From NCBI RefSeq assembly GCF_000092065.1, contig NC_009375.1, forward strand, positions 62,001 to 126,000: a DNA stretch of 64,000 nucleotides, read 5' to 3'. Positions 11,101-19,904 of the stretch are shown here, in pieces. The DNA comes from Ostreococcus lucimarinus CCE9901 (lineage: Eukaryota; Chlorophyta; Mamiellophyceae; Mamiellales; Bathycoccaceae). Made by a program: the position numbers and the translations under genes. The notes under the pieces were generated by a model. That model was not told where the DNA came from. It did not search any database and saw nothing but the letters and a program-made list of their open reading frames with translations. The first letter of the stretch is position 1; the number at the start of each line of letters is the position of its first letter.

Positions 11101-11276
11101 TTGACGTGTGCGCACAAATGCGCGCGCAAGTGGAACAAAAAAACGAAGGTCGCCTGGCGAAGCCGACGAAGATGAGCCACCACGTGCGCGACGACGGCAA
11201 CATCGCGAGCGAACTCGCCACGGATGGACTGGGGGGCGAACAAAAGACGTCGGCGTGGCGCAAAAACGTCGATTGA
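8181..11276 (+). CDS. Pentatricopeptide-repeat (PPR) protein, probably plastid
   Basis: About 1031 residues from the ATG at 8181. The frame is open further upstream, but that part is Arg-rich and overlaps the PKG gene antisense, so I reject it. The first 100 or so residues are Arg/Ala-rich, as expected for an organelle transit peptide. Repeated 35-residue helical-hairpin units run through the protein, for example LEPDPYAYSALVCAAGRCGK, DTVVYNAYIDVCAHGGDYDG, LQPTMITYGAMLAAGA, PDTITYNSLIYACADDD, INPTVRTYVALIVALSRSKR and VTPNEFLFTALMDAQVKGN. These match P-class PPR repeats, which bind organellar RNA to stabilise, process or translate specific transcripts. No DYW or E domain is present at the C-terminus. 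The target RNA is unknown; plastid location is an inference. Confidence 0.9.
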   Translation: MAIRRACGAPPRATGAARARGTRTMVARRAIVPDRDDGARARDETRGETRAGRGRERGASEGERERERARREYRAYRARRTDVGMDARAGEGTSTSYGTDGADADAEAAARRGHAEALRAGDVDGAVKALATLARRGEGDARMTRAVVSKAMAKSLAKSHKGFMKLCVKTYRMDAALRYARLFDARDRDFARGKDLYCTVIYLCGREEGSNQWNIAREAFELRRDEAGLEPDPYAYSALVCAAGRCGKARTAREVFEEANAVNAVDTVVYNAYIDVCAHGGDYDGARATLERMKTTPNCAPNIRSYNGVISAATRKKHFPGAMWAWEEIETANLQPTMITYGAMLAAGAAADDVDVRWSEDLFAQALESGACGNAGNDHMVTSMLQTYARGVALEQIERDVAMERGESVVQALIEDAQWDERRAESTPNGRVWSALITLCARCGRAARAIEVLKIMISTRSHRVGHEWLHLTYALTSALEASKEGIEYFARVQREIEQSPAMVRDCTGVRNGLIATHLHFGDFKSAFKVYDDFKNDIFKYRKAHEENWNARARRGLERQLPDTITYNSLIYACADDDVKAMGLYHDMVSNGINPTVRTYVALIVALSRSKRGSKVTEAEKIFKAAIDDGVTPNEFLFTALMDAQVKGNRPLSAFETYARMIEADVNCTTVTFGCALQACCYVEDVEESVERAYSVLRDMTERDVQMNDWCSNTFLRVISRAGRIEEMLEEVKKTVRRKGKLEQETLEAIIRALCSAGYVERANRFISMMNSRNLEPREQTFKEFIVASSRDGFVDWAWESYKRFTRLGHKLDAGTRSALVTVLSVASTSPDPDDAELLLARAIGVFEAAFKRADEDNGPQVLDVIDAEARCALIVAMARSEKLDRALDIWRDSPKAQSFSKARKHTSSEGNDYIGDVRAMYECLIEVCCHEDRIDDALEVFDHLKDAGVRVSTVTLAFLESSCRRCRVEEWRMFDVCAQMRAQVEQKNEGRLAKPTKMSHHVRDDGNIASELATDGLGGEQKTSAWRKNVD

Positions 11277-11380
11277 TACACTACATTTACAAGCACCGCA
11301 CGCCGCGCTGCATTTGCTACCACTACTACTGCATTGCTAATTTTTTTCTCTTGTACCAAATACATCGCAAGCACATTTCT

Positions 11381-12283
11381 TTACTCGTACGTCTGCGCGT
11401 ACTTTTCCTGCAAGTAATCGCCGAAGCGAATCGGCGCGTATTTCGCCGCCTCGCCGTCACCCACACACACCGGTTCAATCACGGCGTCGTAACTCGGCTC
11501 GAAGAAAAACGGTATCGAAAACCGTTCGCGCTCGCCCGTCGTCATCACGCGGTGTCGCGTGGAAGCGAACCGTCCGTTGGACCATCTCTCCAGCAAGTCC
11601 CCGACGTTCAACACGAAATGATCCGGAGGCGGCGTCACCGGCACCCACGTCTCTGTCTCTCGGTCGTAAATCTCCAACCCCGTCGAGCCGTCGTTCTCCA
11701 CCGCCAAAATCGTCAAGGCGCCGTAATCCGTGTGCGCGCCGCAGGCGAATTGGCCTTCGCCTTCGTCGCTCCTCGACGCCGAGTACTTTAAAAACCTCAG
11801 CACGCAATTATGCGACGACGCCGACCAATGCGCGTCAAAGTACGCGTCGTTCACGCCGCACGCGCGCGCCAACGCGGGCAACAGCCGTTTCCCGAGCGCG
11901 TACATCGATTCGTAATACGTCGTCGCCGCGTCTTCGAACGCCGCGCTGGGCCATCGATTCTTCGCGCGTTCCCGCACGACGTAAAACCCCTCCTTACTGT
12001 CGCCGACGCTCGAACTCGACGGGTCTAACTTTTCGGACGCGAACGCGGTGTACCCGATCCCCGGCGCGTCGCCCGTCAGCGCGCGCTTCCTCGTCTCGTC
12101 GCTCGAGTCGAAGAACGTCCTGCTCTCCGCGAAACACTTTCGAACGATCTCCGGCTCGGGCAGCGCGCCCTCGTGCGCGACGAACGCGAATCCGCGTCGA
12201 GCGAAATCGTCCGACGCGAACGCGTCCGTCAAACCGCGCGCGGAGCCGTCGCGCGCGAGATTGATGGTTGGAATGCGCGTCAT
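11381..12283 (-). CDS. 2-oxoglutarate/Fe(II)-dependent dioxygenase, isopenicillin-N-synthase-like
   Basis: 300 residues, the usual size for this family. It has an N-terminal DIOX_N-like region (IPTINLARDG, GFAFVAHEGA) and a C-terminal jelly-roll Fe(II) domain. The iron triad is visible as His184 and Asp186 (HTDYGALTIL) and His244 (TRHRVM). Arg254 and Ser256 (RFSIPFFFEP) form the 2-oxoglutarate-binding RxS motif. PNxGD-like VLNVGDLLERWSNGRF lies between them. The fold covers gibberellin, flavonoid and antibiotic-type oxidases, and the substrate cannot be deduced. No targeting peptide is evident, so the protein is probably cytosolic. The gene is head-to-head with the apyrase gene with fewer than 90 bases between starts. 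Confidence 0.9.
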   Translation of the reverse strand: MTRIPTINLARDGSARGLTDAFASDDFARRGFAFVAHEGALPEPEIVRKCFAESRTFFDSSDETRKRALTGDAPGIGYTAFASEKLDPSSSSVGDSKEGFYVVRERAKNRWPSAAFEDAATTYYESMYALGKRLLPALARACGVNDAYFDAHWSASSHNCVLRFLKYSASRSDEGEGQFACGAHTDYGALTILAVENDGSTGLEIYDRETETWVPVTPPPDHFVLNVGDLLERWSNGRFASTRHRVMTTGERERFSIPFFFEPSYDAVIEPVCVGDGEAAKYAPIRFGDYLQEKYAQTYE

Positions 12284-12369
12284 GAAGTGTCGTCACGTCG
12301 CGCGTCGCGTCGCCGCACACGCGCGCGCGGTCGCGGTCGATGCGACGCGCGACGTCGCGCGCGGACGTC

Positions 12370-14112
12370 ATGCGCAAGGCGTCGTCCGCGACGAGCGATC
12401 TCGCGATCGACGCGCTCGACGCGAGCCCGCAAAAGGCGTCGCACGCGCGCGGGTCATCTTTATCCTCCACGGGCAGTCTCTCGTCGAACGCGTCGGCGCC
12501 GGGCGCGTCGGCGCGGCGCGGTCGCCACCGCTTCCACCGGCCGTCGATGTTCTTCGCGCTGTGCGCGCTGGTGACGACGACGCTGGCGACGCTGACGCAC
12601 GAGGGGCGATCGGCGACGTGCGCGCGAACGCCGACGCACGTCGTCTTCGTCGACGCCGGGAGCACGGGGTGCCGCGCGCACGCGTTCGCGATAGAAAACG
12701 CGAGGAAAGCGAAAGGGAGAGGATCGTTGTTCGAGATGCGCACGCTCGGGACGAAGGAGAAGACGAGACTGCCGTTGGCGGAGATGGGAGGACGGGTGCG
12801 CGAGGAGTTGATGCCGGCGGTGCGCGCGGCGTTGGCGAAGATCCCGGATCGCGTCGAGCGCGCGCGAACGCCCGTGTACGTGTGGGCCACGGCTGGATTT
12901 CGCGTGTTGACGCCGGCGAAGCAACAAGCGCTGTGGCGCGAGGTGAGGGAGGCGGTGGAGGCTGAGACGGGGACGCGGCACGGGTACGGACATTTTCGAA
13001 CCGTCGACGGCGCCGAGGAAGGATTTTACGCGTGGCTGGCGGCGAATTACTTGTCAGACGTCGACGTCACCGCGGTCGGGCGATTAAACGACGCGAACAC
13101 GCCGGCGCCGGCGTTCGCGCGCGTTTCTGAGGACGATAATCCTTTGCTCAAGTCTGTCGGCGCGATTGACGTCGGCGGCGGGAGCGTGCAGTACGTGGCG
13201 CTGCCAAGGGAAGGCAAAGGCGCGTTCGTGAAGTCCATGCTCGAGTTGAGGAATGCGGTGAAAGTGGAGTCGTTTTTGGGGTACGGGGCGAACCACATGG
13301 AGACGAGATGGCGCGGCGCGCTGGCGGCGGCGAAGACGACGCGAAACGCGTGCGCGTTTCCGGGGCACGTCGTCACCGTGGACGGCGTGGAATTGACCGG
13401 AACCGGCGAATACCGCCAGTGCGTCGTGGGATTACGCAAACAAATCGCATCGATGCAGCGCGAACAAAAAGTGACGCTGCGCATGCCCGACGATTTCAAA
13501 CGCGTAGAGCGGTTTCTTGGCATGTCGCTGCTGTTTCATCTCACAAATTTCATCACCGTCGCCCTTCCGGGCGCGCTGCCATCCATGCCCAAGGCCACGC
13601 TTGCGGAAATTGCGACCGCCGGAGAAAAGCTGTGCGCCATCGAGTGGGCGAAGCTCGTGAAGGATGTCGATGGGAAGGATCCCAACACTCCCGCGGATCG
13701 CCTCAACGGACGTTGCTTCGACGCCGCGCTCGTGCAGGCGCTCCTCGGCGTAGACTTCGCGGAAGACGACATCGCCGCCGGCGAAGTCGGTCTCGGATTT
13801 TCACAAAACGACGAGCGTTTGAATTTCATCGAGCGCATCGACGACGCGGAGGTGGAGTGGACGCTCGGAGCGGCGATGAGCGTCGTGCACCCGACGGCGG
13901 CGCGCTCGAACTCGGCGTGGGCGAAGACGCGCGTACCGACGGAGTGCGCGCGCGTGCTTCACACGTCCTTTTTGAACGCTCTTTACGAGTGGGGCGTCAT
14001 CATCATGCCCGCGGCGCTCGTCGCTACCGGGTATTTATTGTACAAGACGCTCAGGATGACGGCGAACGTCGCCACGATGGCGCGTTCGCCCTCGTACCTC
14101 GAGGTACTCTAG
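12370..14112 (+). CDS. GDA1/CD39-family nucleoside triphosphate/diphosphate phosphatase (apyrase)
   Basis: About 580 residues from the ATG at 12370 (G at -3); another in-frame ATG lies 30 bases upstream. Apyrase conserved regions appear in order: VVFVDAGSTGCRAHAF (ACR1), YVWATAGFRVL (ACR2), GAEEGFYAWLAANYL (ACR3) and AIDVGGGSVQYV (ACR4). A hydrophobic N-terminal segment (MFFALCALVTTTLATL) and a C-terminal one (WGVIIMPAALVATGYLLYK) give the two-membrane-span topology of CD39-like ecto/Golgi enzymes. Members hydrolyse NTPs or NDPs, in the Golgi removing nucleotide by-products of glycosylation or outside the cell degrading ATP. Localisation is an inference from the two anchors. The gene converges with the methyltransferase gene with only about 18 bases between stop codons. 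Confidence 0.93.
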   Translation: MRKASSATSDLAIDALDASPQKASHARGSSLSSTGSLSSNASAPGASARRGRHRFHRPSMFFALCALVTTTLATLTHEGRSATCARTPTHVVFVDAGSTGCRAHAFAIENARKAKGRGSLFEMRTLGTKEKTRLPLAEMGGRVREELMPAVRAALAKIPDRVERARTPVYVWATAGFRVLTPAKQQALWREVREAVEAETGTRHGYGHFRTVDGAEEGFYAWLAANYLSDVDVTAVGRLNDANTPAPAFARVSEDDNPLLKSVGAIDVGGGSVQYVALPREGKGAFVKSMLELRNAVKVESFLGYGANHMETRWRGALAAAKTTRNACAFPGHVVTVDGVELTGTGEYRQCVVGLRKQIASMQREQKVTLRMPDDFKRVERFLGMSLLFHLTNFITVALPGALPSMPKATLAEIATAGEKLCAIEWAKLVKDVDGKDPNTPADRLNGRCFDAALVQALLGVDFAEDDIAAGEVGLGFSQNDERLNFIERIDDAEVEWTLGAAMSVVHPTAARSNSAWAKTRVPTECARVLHTSFLNALYEWGVIIMPAALVATGYLLYKTLRMTANVATMARSPSYLEVL

Positions 14113-14130
14113 CTAGCTAAATCGTTGAAA

Positions 14131-14790
14131 TTAGTCGGCGCGCGGTCGCGGTCGCCAGCACTCGAGCAGCTCGAATTCCTCGTTCGACGCCGGATAATCG
14201 GGATGCGCCTCGGACGCCGGCACGCGCGTGACCTCGAAACCGTTCGCCTCGATGATCGACGCGAACAACTCGACGCTCTCCGGTCGATGCTCTTTACACG
14301 CCGCGAACACCGCCGCGCGACCCGGCCCCACCAACGCCATCGTCGTCGCCGCCAGCGCGCGAATCACGCCTTCGTCCGAGGTATACATCAAATCCGCTCC
14401 CAGCACCACGTCCGGCCGCCGAATCGCCTCCGGCAACCGCTCCACGTCCTCCGCGCGTCCCCACCGCAGCGTCGTCGTCGCCATCGCCACGCTCGCCGGT
14501 ATCCGCCCTCCGCTTTCCGCCTTATTCGCCCGCGCGTTCATCCGCGTCAGCGGCACGACCCGCTTTAAATCCGTCATCGCGCACACCATCCCCGCCTCTC
14601 CCTCCGCGCTTCCCCGCGCCGCCGCGACGAGCAGCGTCGCCAGTCCCGTGCCCGCGCCCAGCTCGAGCGTCGTCGGCCCGCGCGCGTCCTCGCGCGCCTT
14701 CTTCGTCAACCGCCGCCACGTCCTCTCCCGTCCGACGTACTTTCCCAGCAGCACGCTCGCGTCCCACACCGTGAATCCCGTCGCCGGCAC

Positions 14791-14825
<35 letters not shown>

Positions 14826-14976
14826 GCGTCGTCGTCCCGGTCGTCCCGGTCGTCCCGGTCGCCTTGACGAACGCCTCGCTCGACGCGTACTGCCGCACGA
14901 CGACGCCGTCGACGTCGCACGCGTCGACGAATTTCTCGCGAAAGCTCAGGCGGTTCCGGCGCCACGTCGACGCCAT
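14131..14976 (-). CDS. FAM86/METTL21-type protein N-methyltransferase
   Basis: 281 residues. The SAM-binding motif I is LELGAGTGLATLL at about 104-116. It is preceded by FTVWDASVLLGKYV at about 69-81, the pre-motif typical of Methyltransf_16 (METTL18/21/22, FAM86) protein-lysine or -histidine methyltransferases. A post-motif DVVLGADLMYTSDE fits the D-V-x-x-D-x-x-Y pattern of the same family. Residues 41-61 are low complexity: a GTT triplet repeat then ten Asp encoded by a trinucleotide run. These usually methylate single residues on translation factors, chaperones or ribosomal proteins; the target is unknown here. The gene is divergent to the URB2-like gene. Confidence 0.85.
14802..14834. repeat. 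Trinucleotide (GAC/GTC) run inside methyltransferase gene
   Basis: Consecutive gtc triplets on the forward strand encode a polyaspartate tract (about residues 52-61) of the reverse-strand methyltransferase. It lies next to three copies of a ggtcgtccc-type 9-mer encoding GTT repeats. It is a likely length-variable locus. Confidence 0.75.
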
Positions 14977-15197
14977 CGCGCGGCGCGGTGCGCGGCGCGG
15001 TGCGTCCGCGCCGTCGCGCGTCCGACCGACCGACCGTTCGTCGGTAGTTAGACTGTATGCACATACGAGACATATATAATCACGTAAAGCCCTATATGTA
15101 CGAACCGACGGCGCGGCGACGCCGCCGACGGCGCGCGAGACCGCGTCGCGCGTCGCCGCGCGCCCGCGCGCGCGCGAGACGCCGCGCGCGCGTCGGC

Positions 15198-18100
15198 ATG
15201 TCGCGCGCGACGCGCCTGCGCGCGACGCTGTTCGCCGACGGCGCGAGCGACGCCGAACGACTCGCCGCGGCGCGCGCCGCGCTCGACGACGACGACGACG
15301 ACGACGCGCGCGCGGTCGTCCTCGCGTGGACGCGCGCGCGACTGCGACGCGCGGGACGACGCGACGACGCGTCGACGACGCGCGAGCGCCGAGGCGACGA
15401 CGCGACGCGGGACGGGACGCGGGACGAGGAGACGCTGTGGCGGTGCTTCGCGGACGCGAGCGAAAGGGCGACGCGATCGGGACGCGCGATGACGACGGAC
15501 GCGAGCGCGGGGCGAAGGGAGGTGATGCGCGCGCTGCGACGGGCGGCGGCGTCGAGGGCGCGAGCGGTCGATGGGGAGACGCTGCGACGGGCGTTCGACG
15601 CGTTGACGCGCGACGACGGCGAGCGACGCGGCGCGAGGGCGTCGTGCGAAGAGTGCGTCGAGGTGGCGAAGAGCGCGATGTGGGACGAGGGGAATGCGGC
15701 GCTGATGAGCGCGGCGCTCGCGGCGGCGGCGGCGGCGGCGAACGCGCAGCCGAATAAGCCCGCGCCGGCGTGCGTGGATTTTGAGTTTTTGTGGAGCGTC
15801 GTCGAGACGTGGTCGCGAGCGGGCGAGGGGGACGCGCGGAGAGGTGCGAAGGAGGCGTGCGACGCGACGATGCGGGCGTTCGTGTTGCACCCGATGTACG
15901 CTCGCGCGATTCCGAATTTAGTCGCCGACGCGGCGAGCGCGAAGAAGCAGAAAACGATAGCCTCGACGGACGACGCTCGCGGCGCCGGCGGCGCGCGTTC
16001 GTCCGCGCCCGGGTTCATTTGCGACACCATCGCACGCGTCGCGCGAGCGGCGGAAAGCATGGACGTGGACGCGTTGCGCTTGGCGCCTTGGGTCTTGCGA
16101 GCGACGTGCGAGCAAGACGCAAACGAGCGTAAACCCACGGCGAGCAGTTCGGCGAACAAGTCGAGTGAATCGGTGTCAAAAGACGCGCGCGCGCTCTTCG
16201 TCGAGCTCTTTGAACCGATCGCCGCCGCTTTCGTTGCGGTACCGACGGGCGGGAAGGGTGAGCGACGCGTCGACGAAGACGCCGCCTCCGCGCTCGTCGA
16301 TGCGCTCGTCGGATTACTCGACATTGCCGTCGATTTCACGATTTACTCGCCTCTGGAAGACGAAGGTCGCGTCGAAAGCGCGCTGCAGGCGTTCGTGACC
16401 AGCATCGCAACGGTCGTAAAGACGAATGAGGTGCGCGATCGAGGTTGGTCCAGAGTCATCGGCGCGTTGTCAACGTTGGATTTGCGATTAGTCGAGCCGC
16501 ACGTCAAGGTGATGTTGACGCTCTTACTCGTGAAATCGCGCGACGCCCGTGAAGAGTGCGTCGCGGTGACGCAAACGATGATAAAAGCGTTCGCCGAGAT
16601 GCGTCAGCTACCAGAGTTCATGGAATCTGTAGGTGAAGTCGTCATAGAGGCGATGGCAAACGGCGAAAAAGTCAACGACGCGCTGGCTTCGGAAGAAGTC
16701 CTCGTCGCGTTTCAAGACGCCGCCAAGACCGTCCCGCTCAGGCAAACGCCTGATCTCATGGTGATATGTCGCAAGGCATTCATCACCGCCTACGACGGCG
16801 ACGAGAAGCCCAGCGGTGCGCGAGCGCCGTACGATTCTTTGGACAAGCTCGCGCGAGTGCTGCAAAGCGCGCTCGGGACGTGTCCGATTGACGCGGGCGA
16901 ACCACTGCTGCCAGAAGCGCAAGCGTGCCTCGAAGGGTTTTCGGAAGATATCGCGCAGCGTTTGCACTCCCACGTCGAGAGCTCACCTGCCCGCACAGGT
17001 GCCTTACTCCGAGCGTACGTGCCCGTAGCATCACTCCGCCAAGGCTTGAGCGAGGTCGCGGATGCGACGGCGCGAGATTCTTATTTTCGTTCCGAGAGCG
17101 TCGACTTGTCCGCCATCGTACGACATCTCGTTCGTGATAGTCCACGTGCGAACCAAGAGCACGAAAACGCCGAGTCGGCGGCGATTGGATGCGCCATACA
17201 GCGAGTGAATAATTTGTCGCGGCTGCGGTATCCGCGCGAAGACGTGAGTCCAGAGGAATCCGCTAAGGCTGGGTCGGAGATCAAATCTCTGTTATCTGCG
17301 TGCTTAAAGCTGGTTCCGGATACTTTGACGACTTCATACGATGCGCCCGACTCCAAAACGGAAGCGTGGAAGGTGTTGACTTCCACGATCGACCTCTGGT
17401 ACGAACAAGCGACGGATGCTAGAATCTTAGACTATTATCGATGCCGCCTCGAGACGGACATCGAAGGCGAAGGCGCGCTTTCGACAGAAGAGGAAGATAA
17501 GTTTAGCGAACTCGTGGCGACGTTTAAACCATGGGTCAGGGCGATTGCGAGCGTTATCACGCGTGGTGCGGTAGATTTAACGCGGGAGTTGAAGGAGTCG
17601 CTGAGCAGAGATGACGATTCCAGCGCGGCGGGAAGATGCGACGTTTTAGAAGACATCATCGCAGATTGCGTGGAGAATAAACGGCAAGGCGAGGCGGCAT
17701 GCGATAAAATAAAAGACTTTTGGATCGGACCGGCGAGCACGCCCATCACCGATGGATTTGGAAAGAACTGCACGAGAGAAGATTCGGCGGCGCTGAAGCG
17801 AATGCGAAGAGCCGTGGATGCGGCTGAGCGCTTGCACTACCGTGCGGTATCGGAAACCGACGTCCACGAACTATCTATCGCGTTACAAATAGGCGATTGC
17901 GCGATGTTCAACGCCGCATCGCTCGGCATGTCATCCGCCATGGATTTGTGCACTCGCGTGCGCTCGCGCTCGGCGTTTTTAGCCACGCACGACGAAGATT
18001 CGGCGATGATTGTATCTGGGTTGATCACACGAGGAGGGCATTACTTGAACGTCACCAACCTGGCGCTTCGCAACATGCTCGACGTAGAACTCGCGTCAAG

Positions 18101-19796
18101 GCTCATCGAGTCGACGACTAGTGCGTTCCAGGCGAGCTTGGTCGGAAGCGCGTTGAAGGTAAAAGCTGCGGTGTATACGAACGCGGCGACGAACGTGGCG
18201 CGTCTTTTAGACGACCGATTTATAAACGAAGACTCCATCGAGCGCAACGTCGCAAACGTCGGAGGTGCGTTCGCTCTATCGCTGGTAGAGTCCCTATTCG
18301 CGGCGGCGAACGTGGTGCACACGGAGCCCGAGCGGGAGAAGTACGGCTGGGTCGACGGTAATCCAGATTTGGACGAGGAAGACGAGCTCACGGACGAGCA
18401 AGGCGACGCCATAGCGCAATTTTGGGACGCACCTGCGGTGATGCAAGTTCGTGCGCGTATTGAGTCTATGATTCTCGACATGAAAAATGGTCTTGAGAAC
18501 GGTGAGTTCAAGCCCGTCGCAGAGTCTGTCGAAGTCGTCGCCTCGTGCGTCTCCGCCGCTGGGTTCATTCTCGCGGTGTCGGCGACGACACTGGATTACA
18601 GCGAGGCGTTCCATCGCACGTGCGACGCAGATTTTGTCCAAAACGCGATCGCGGTTGCGATTAAAGTCTTGTTGGACACGTCTAACGAACTATCTTCACG
18701 CGGGACGTCGCGACTGGTCAACTTTATCGGTGCGGCGTGCGACGCGTTGAAGCAGACAGGACCACAGCTCACGTCCGAGGCGCACGCCTCGCTCGTAGCT
18801 GTCCTTATGTTCACGTACACGCGCGGAACGCGCGCTTTAGTGGATCGTGACGGCGCGAAAAGCGCGACGCCAGCGGCAGATTTGCACGAATCGCTCAGTT
18901 TGACGATGTCGGAGCTCGTCTACGGCGCAGGCAAACGTCCCTTGACTGCGATGTACGACGCGTGCGTCGACGCATTCAAGACGACAGACGCAGAATCGCG
19001 AAGGGCGTATTTATCGTCCGATCGCTTGGATGTTTCCCTGGCGGCACCCATGTGGTGCTTGATGAATCTCGTCAAGTCGTTTCATTTGGGCAAGGCGATT
19101 CGCACGGCGGCGCAGGAAAATGTTGAGACCGTGATGGATGCGTGCATGCGAGCGATGACCGTCGCCATTAGGGTGCCGAACGCCAACGCCGTGGTACATA
19201 AGCTCCTCGAAATCACCACCGAGTTCGCCAGACTCGGTCCTCGATGCGAGATAAGCACAAGATGCGTGTCGCGCATGTGTCAGCTTCCGAGCGTCGCGTG
19301 CGCGTCGGACGCCGTATTCGACGACGGCGACGCGATGACAAAGATTTTCTGCCAAGCGTGCGAACTCATCGGCGTGCTGTTGAAGTCTCGAAAAGATCAC
19401 CTGCGTCGCGCGGTATCGGGTATCACCGTGGCGTGTTCAGATCTCCTCGCCGCGTTGCGACGATTTAAAGCCTCGGGCGCGAGCGCCGCCGTCATGGAAA
19501 GCTGCGCCGGTAAGCTCTCCTTCGTGTACGAATCCGCCGAGGCCAGCGGTCTGGACCGTTATTGCACCCACTTACTCGCCGACGCCATCACCGCCATCAC
19601 CGGCGGCGGCATCGGCGTCGTCGCCGAATCCGCGCTCAAGCCCGGTCTCTTCGCCCTGCTCGACTCGAGCGGCGACCGCGAGCTTCAGCAGCTTCACGCC
19701 GCGCTCGGCGCCGGCGCGGGCGGCGCGCGCCGCGTCGTCTTCGCCGCCCTTCGCGAGGAGCACAAGCACACCCACAAGTTCACCGGTCGCGTGTAA
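15198..19796 (+). CDS. URB2: URB2/NPA2-like nucleolar ribosome-biogenesis protein
   Basis: About 1532 residues from the ATG at 15198. The open frame extends upstream to 15057, but that stretch is Arg-rich and looks like leader. The body is almost entirely alpha-helical and repeat-like without a catalytic motif. The C-terminal 200 residues (CQACELIGVLLKSRKDHLRR through LKPGLFALLDSSGDRELQQLHAAL to HKHTHKFTGRV) resemble the conserved C-terminal domain of Urb2/Npa2. There, a Leu-rich segment is followed by a LHAAL-like motif and a basic K-(Y/F)-(T/K)-G-(K/R)-V terminus. Urb2 works in early 60S pre-ribosomal particles in the nucleolus. The N-terminal 1300 residues give no independent support, so the family call rests on the C-terminus. 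Confidence 0.72.
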   Translation: MSRATRLRATLFADGASDAERLAAARAALDDDDDDDARAVVLAWTRARLRRAGRRDDASTTRERRGDDATRDGTRDEETLWRCFADASERATRSGRAMTTDASAGRREVMRALRRAAASRARAVDGETLRRAFDALTRDDGERRGARASCEECVEVAKSAMWDEGNAALMSAALAAAAAAANAQPNKPAPACVDFEFLWSVVETWSRAGEGDARRGAKEACDATMRAFVLHPMYARAIPNLVADAASAKKQKTIASTDDARGAGGARSSAPGFICDTIARVARAAESMDVDALRLAPWVLRATCEQDANERKPTASSSANKSSESVSKDARALFVELFEPIAAAFVAVPTGGKGERRVDEDAASALVDALVGLLDIAVDFTIYSPLEDEGRVESALQAFVTSIATVVKTNEVRDRGWSRVIGALSTLDLRLVEPHVKVMLTLLLVKSRDAREECVAVTQTMIKAFAEMRQLPEFMESVGEVVIEAMANGEKVNDALASEEVLVAFQDAAKTVPLRQTPDLMVICRKAFITAYDGDEKPSGARAPYDSLDKLARVLQSALGTCPIDAGEPLLPEAQACLEGFSEDIAQRLHSHVESSPARTGALLRAYVPVASLRQGLSEVADATARDSYFRSESVDLSAIVRHLVRDSPRANQEHENAESAAIGCAIQRVNNLSRLRYPREDVSPEESAKAGSEIKSLLSACLKLVPDTLTTSYDAPDSKTEAWKVLTSTIDLWYEQATDARILDYYRCRLETDIEGEGALSTEEEDKFSELVATFKPWVRAIASVITRGAVDLTRELKESLSRDDDSSAAGRCDVLEDIIADCVENKRQGEAACDKIKDFWIGPASTPITDGFGKNCTREDSAALKRMRRAVDAAERLHYRAVSETDVHELSIALQIGDCAMFNAASLGMSSAMDLCTRVRSRSAFLATHDEDSAMIVSGLITRGGHYLNVTNLALRNMLDVELASRLIESTTSAFQASLVGSALKVKAAVYTNAATNVARLLDDRFINEDSIERNVANVGGAFALSLVESLFAAANVVHTEPEREKYGWVDGNPDLDEEDELTDEQGDAIAQFWDAPAVMQVRARIESMILDMKNGLENGEFKPVAESVEVVASCVSAAGFILAVSATTLDYSEAFHRTCDADFVQNAIAVAIKVLLDTSNELSSRGTSRLVNFIGAACDALKQTGPQLTSEAHASLVAVLMFTYTRGTRALVDRDGAKSATPAADLHESLSLTMSELVYGAGKRPLTAMYDACVDAFKTTDAESRRAYLSSDRLDVSLAAPMWCLMNLVKSFHLGKAIRTAAQENVETVMDACMRAMTVAIRVPNANAVVHKLLEITTEFARLGPRCEISTRCVSRMCQLPSVACASDAVFDDGDAMTKIFCQACELIGVLLKSRKDHLRRAVSGITVACSDLLAALRRFKASGASAAVMESCAGKLSFVYESAEASGLDRYCTHLLADAITAITGGGIGVVAESALKPGLFALLDSSGDRELQQLHAALGAGAGGARRVVFAALREEHKHTHKFTGRV

Positions 19797-19904
19797 TCGT
19801 ACAACATTTCGTCTTCGCGTCTTCGCGTCTTCGCCGCCGCCGCTCGCGCCGAGGCGACCGATCGCGTTCGCGTCCACCGTCGCCACTCGTCCGCGCGCGT
19901 CGTC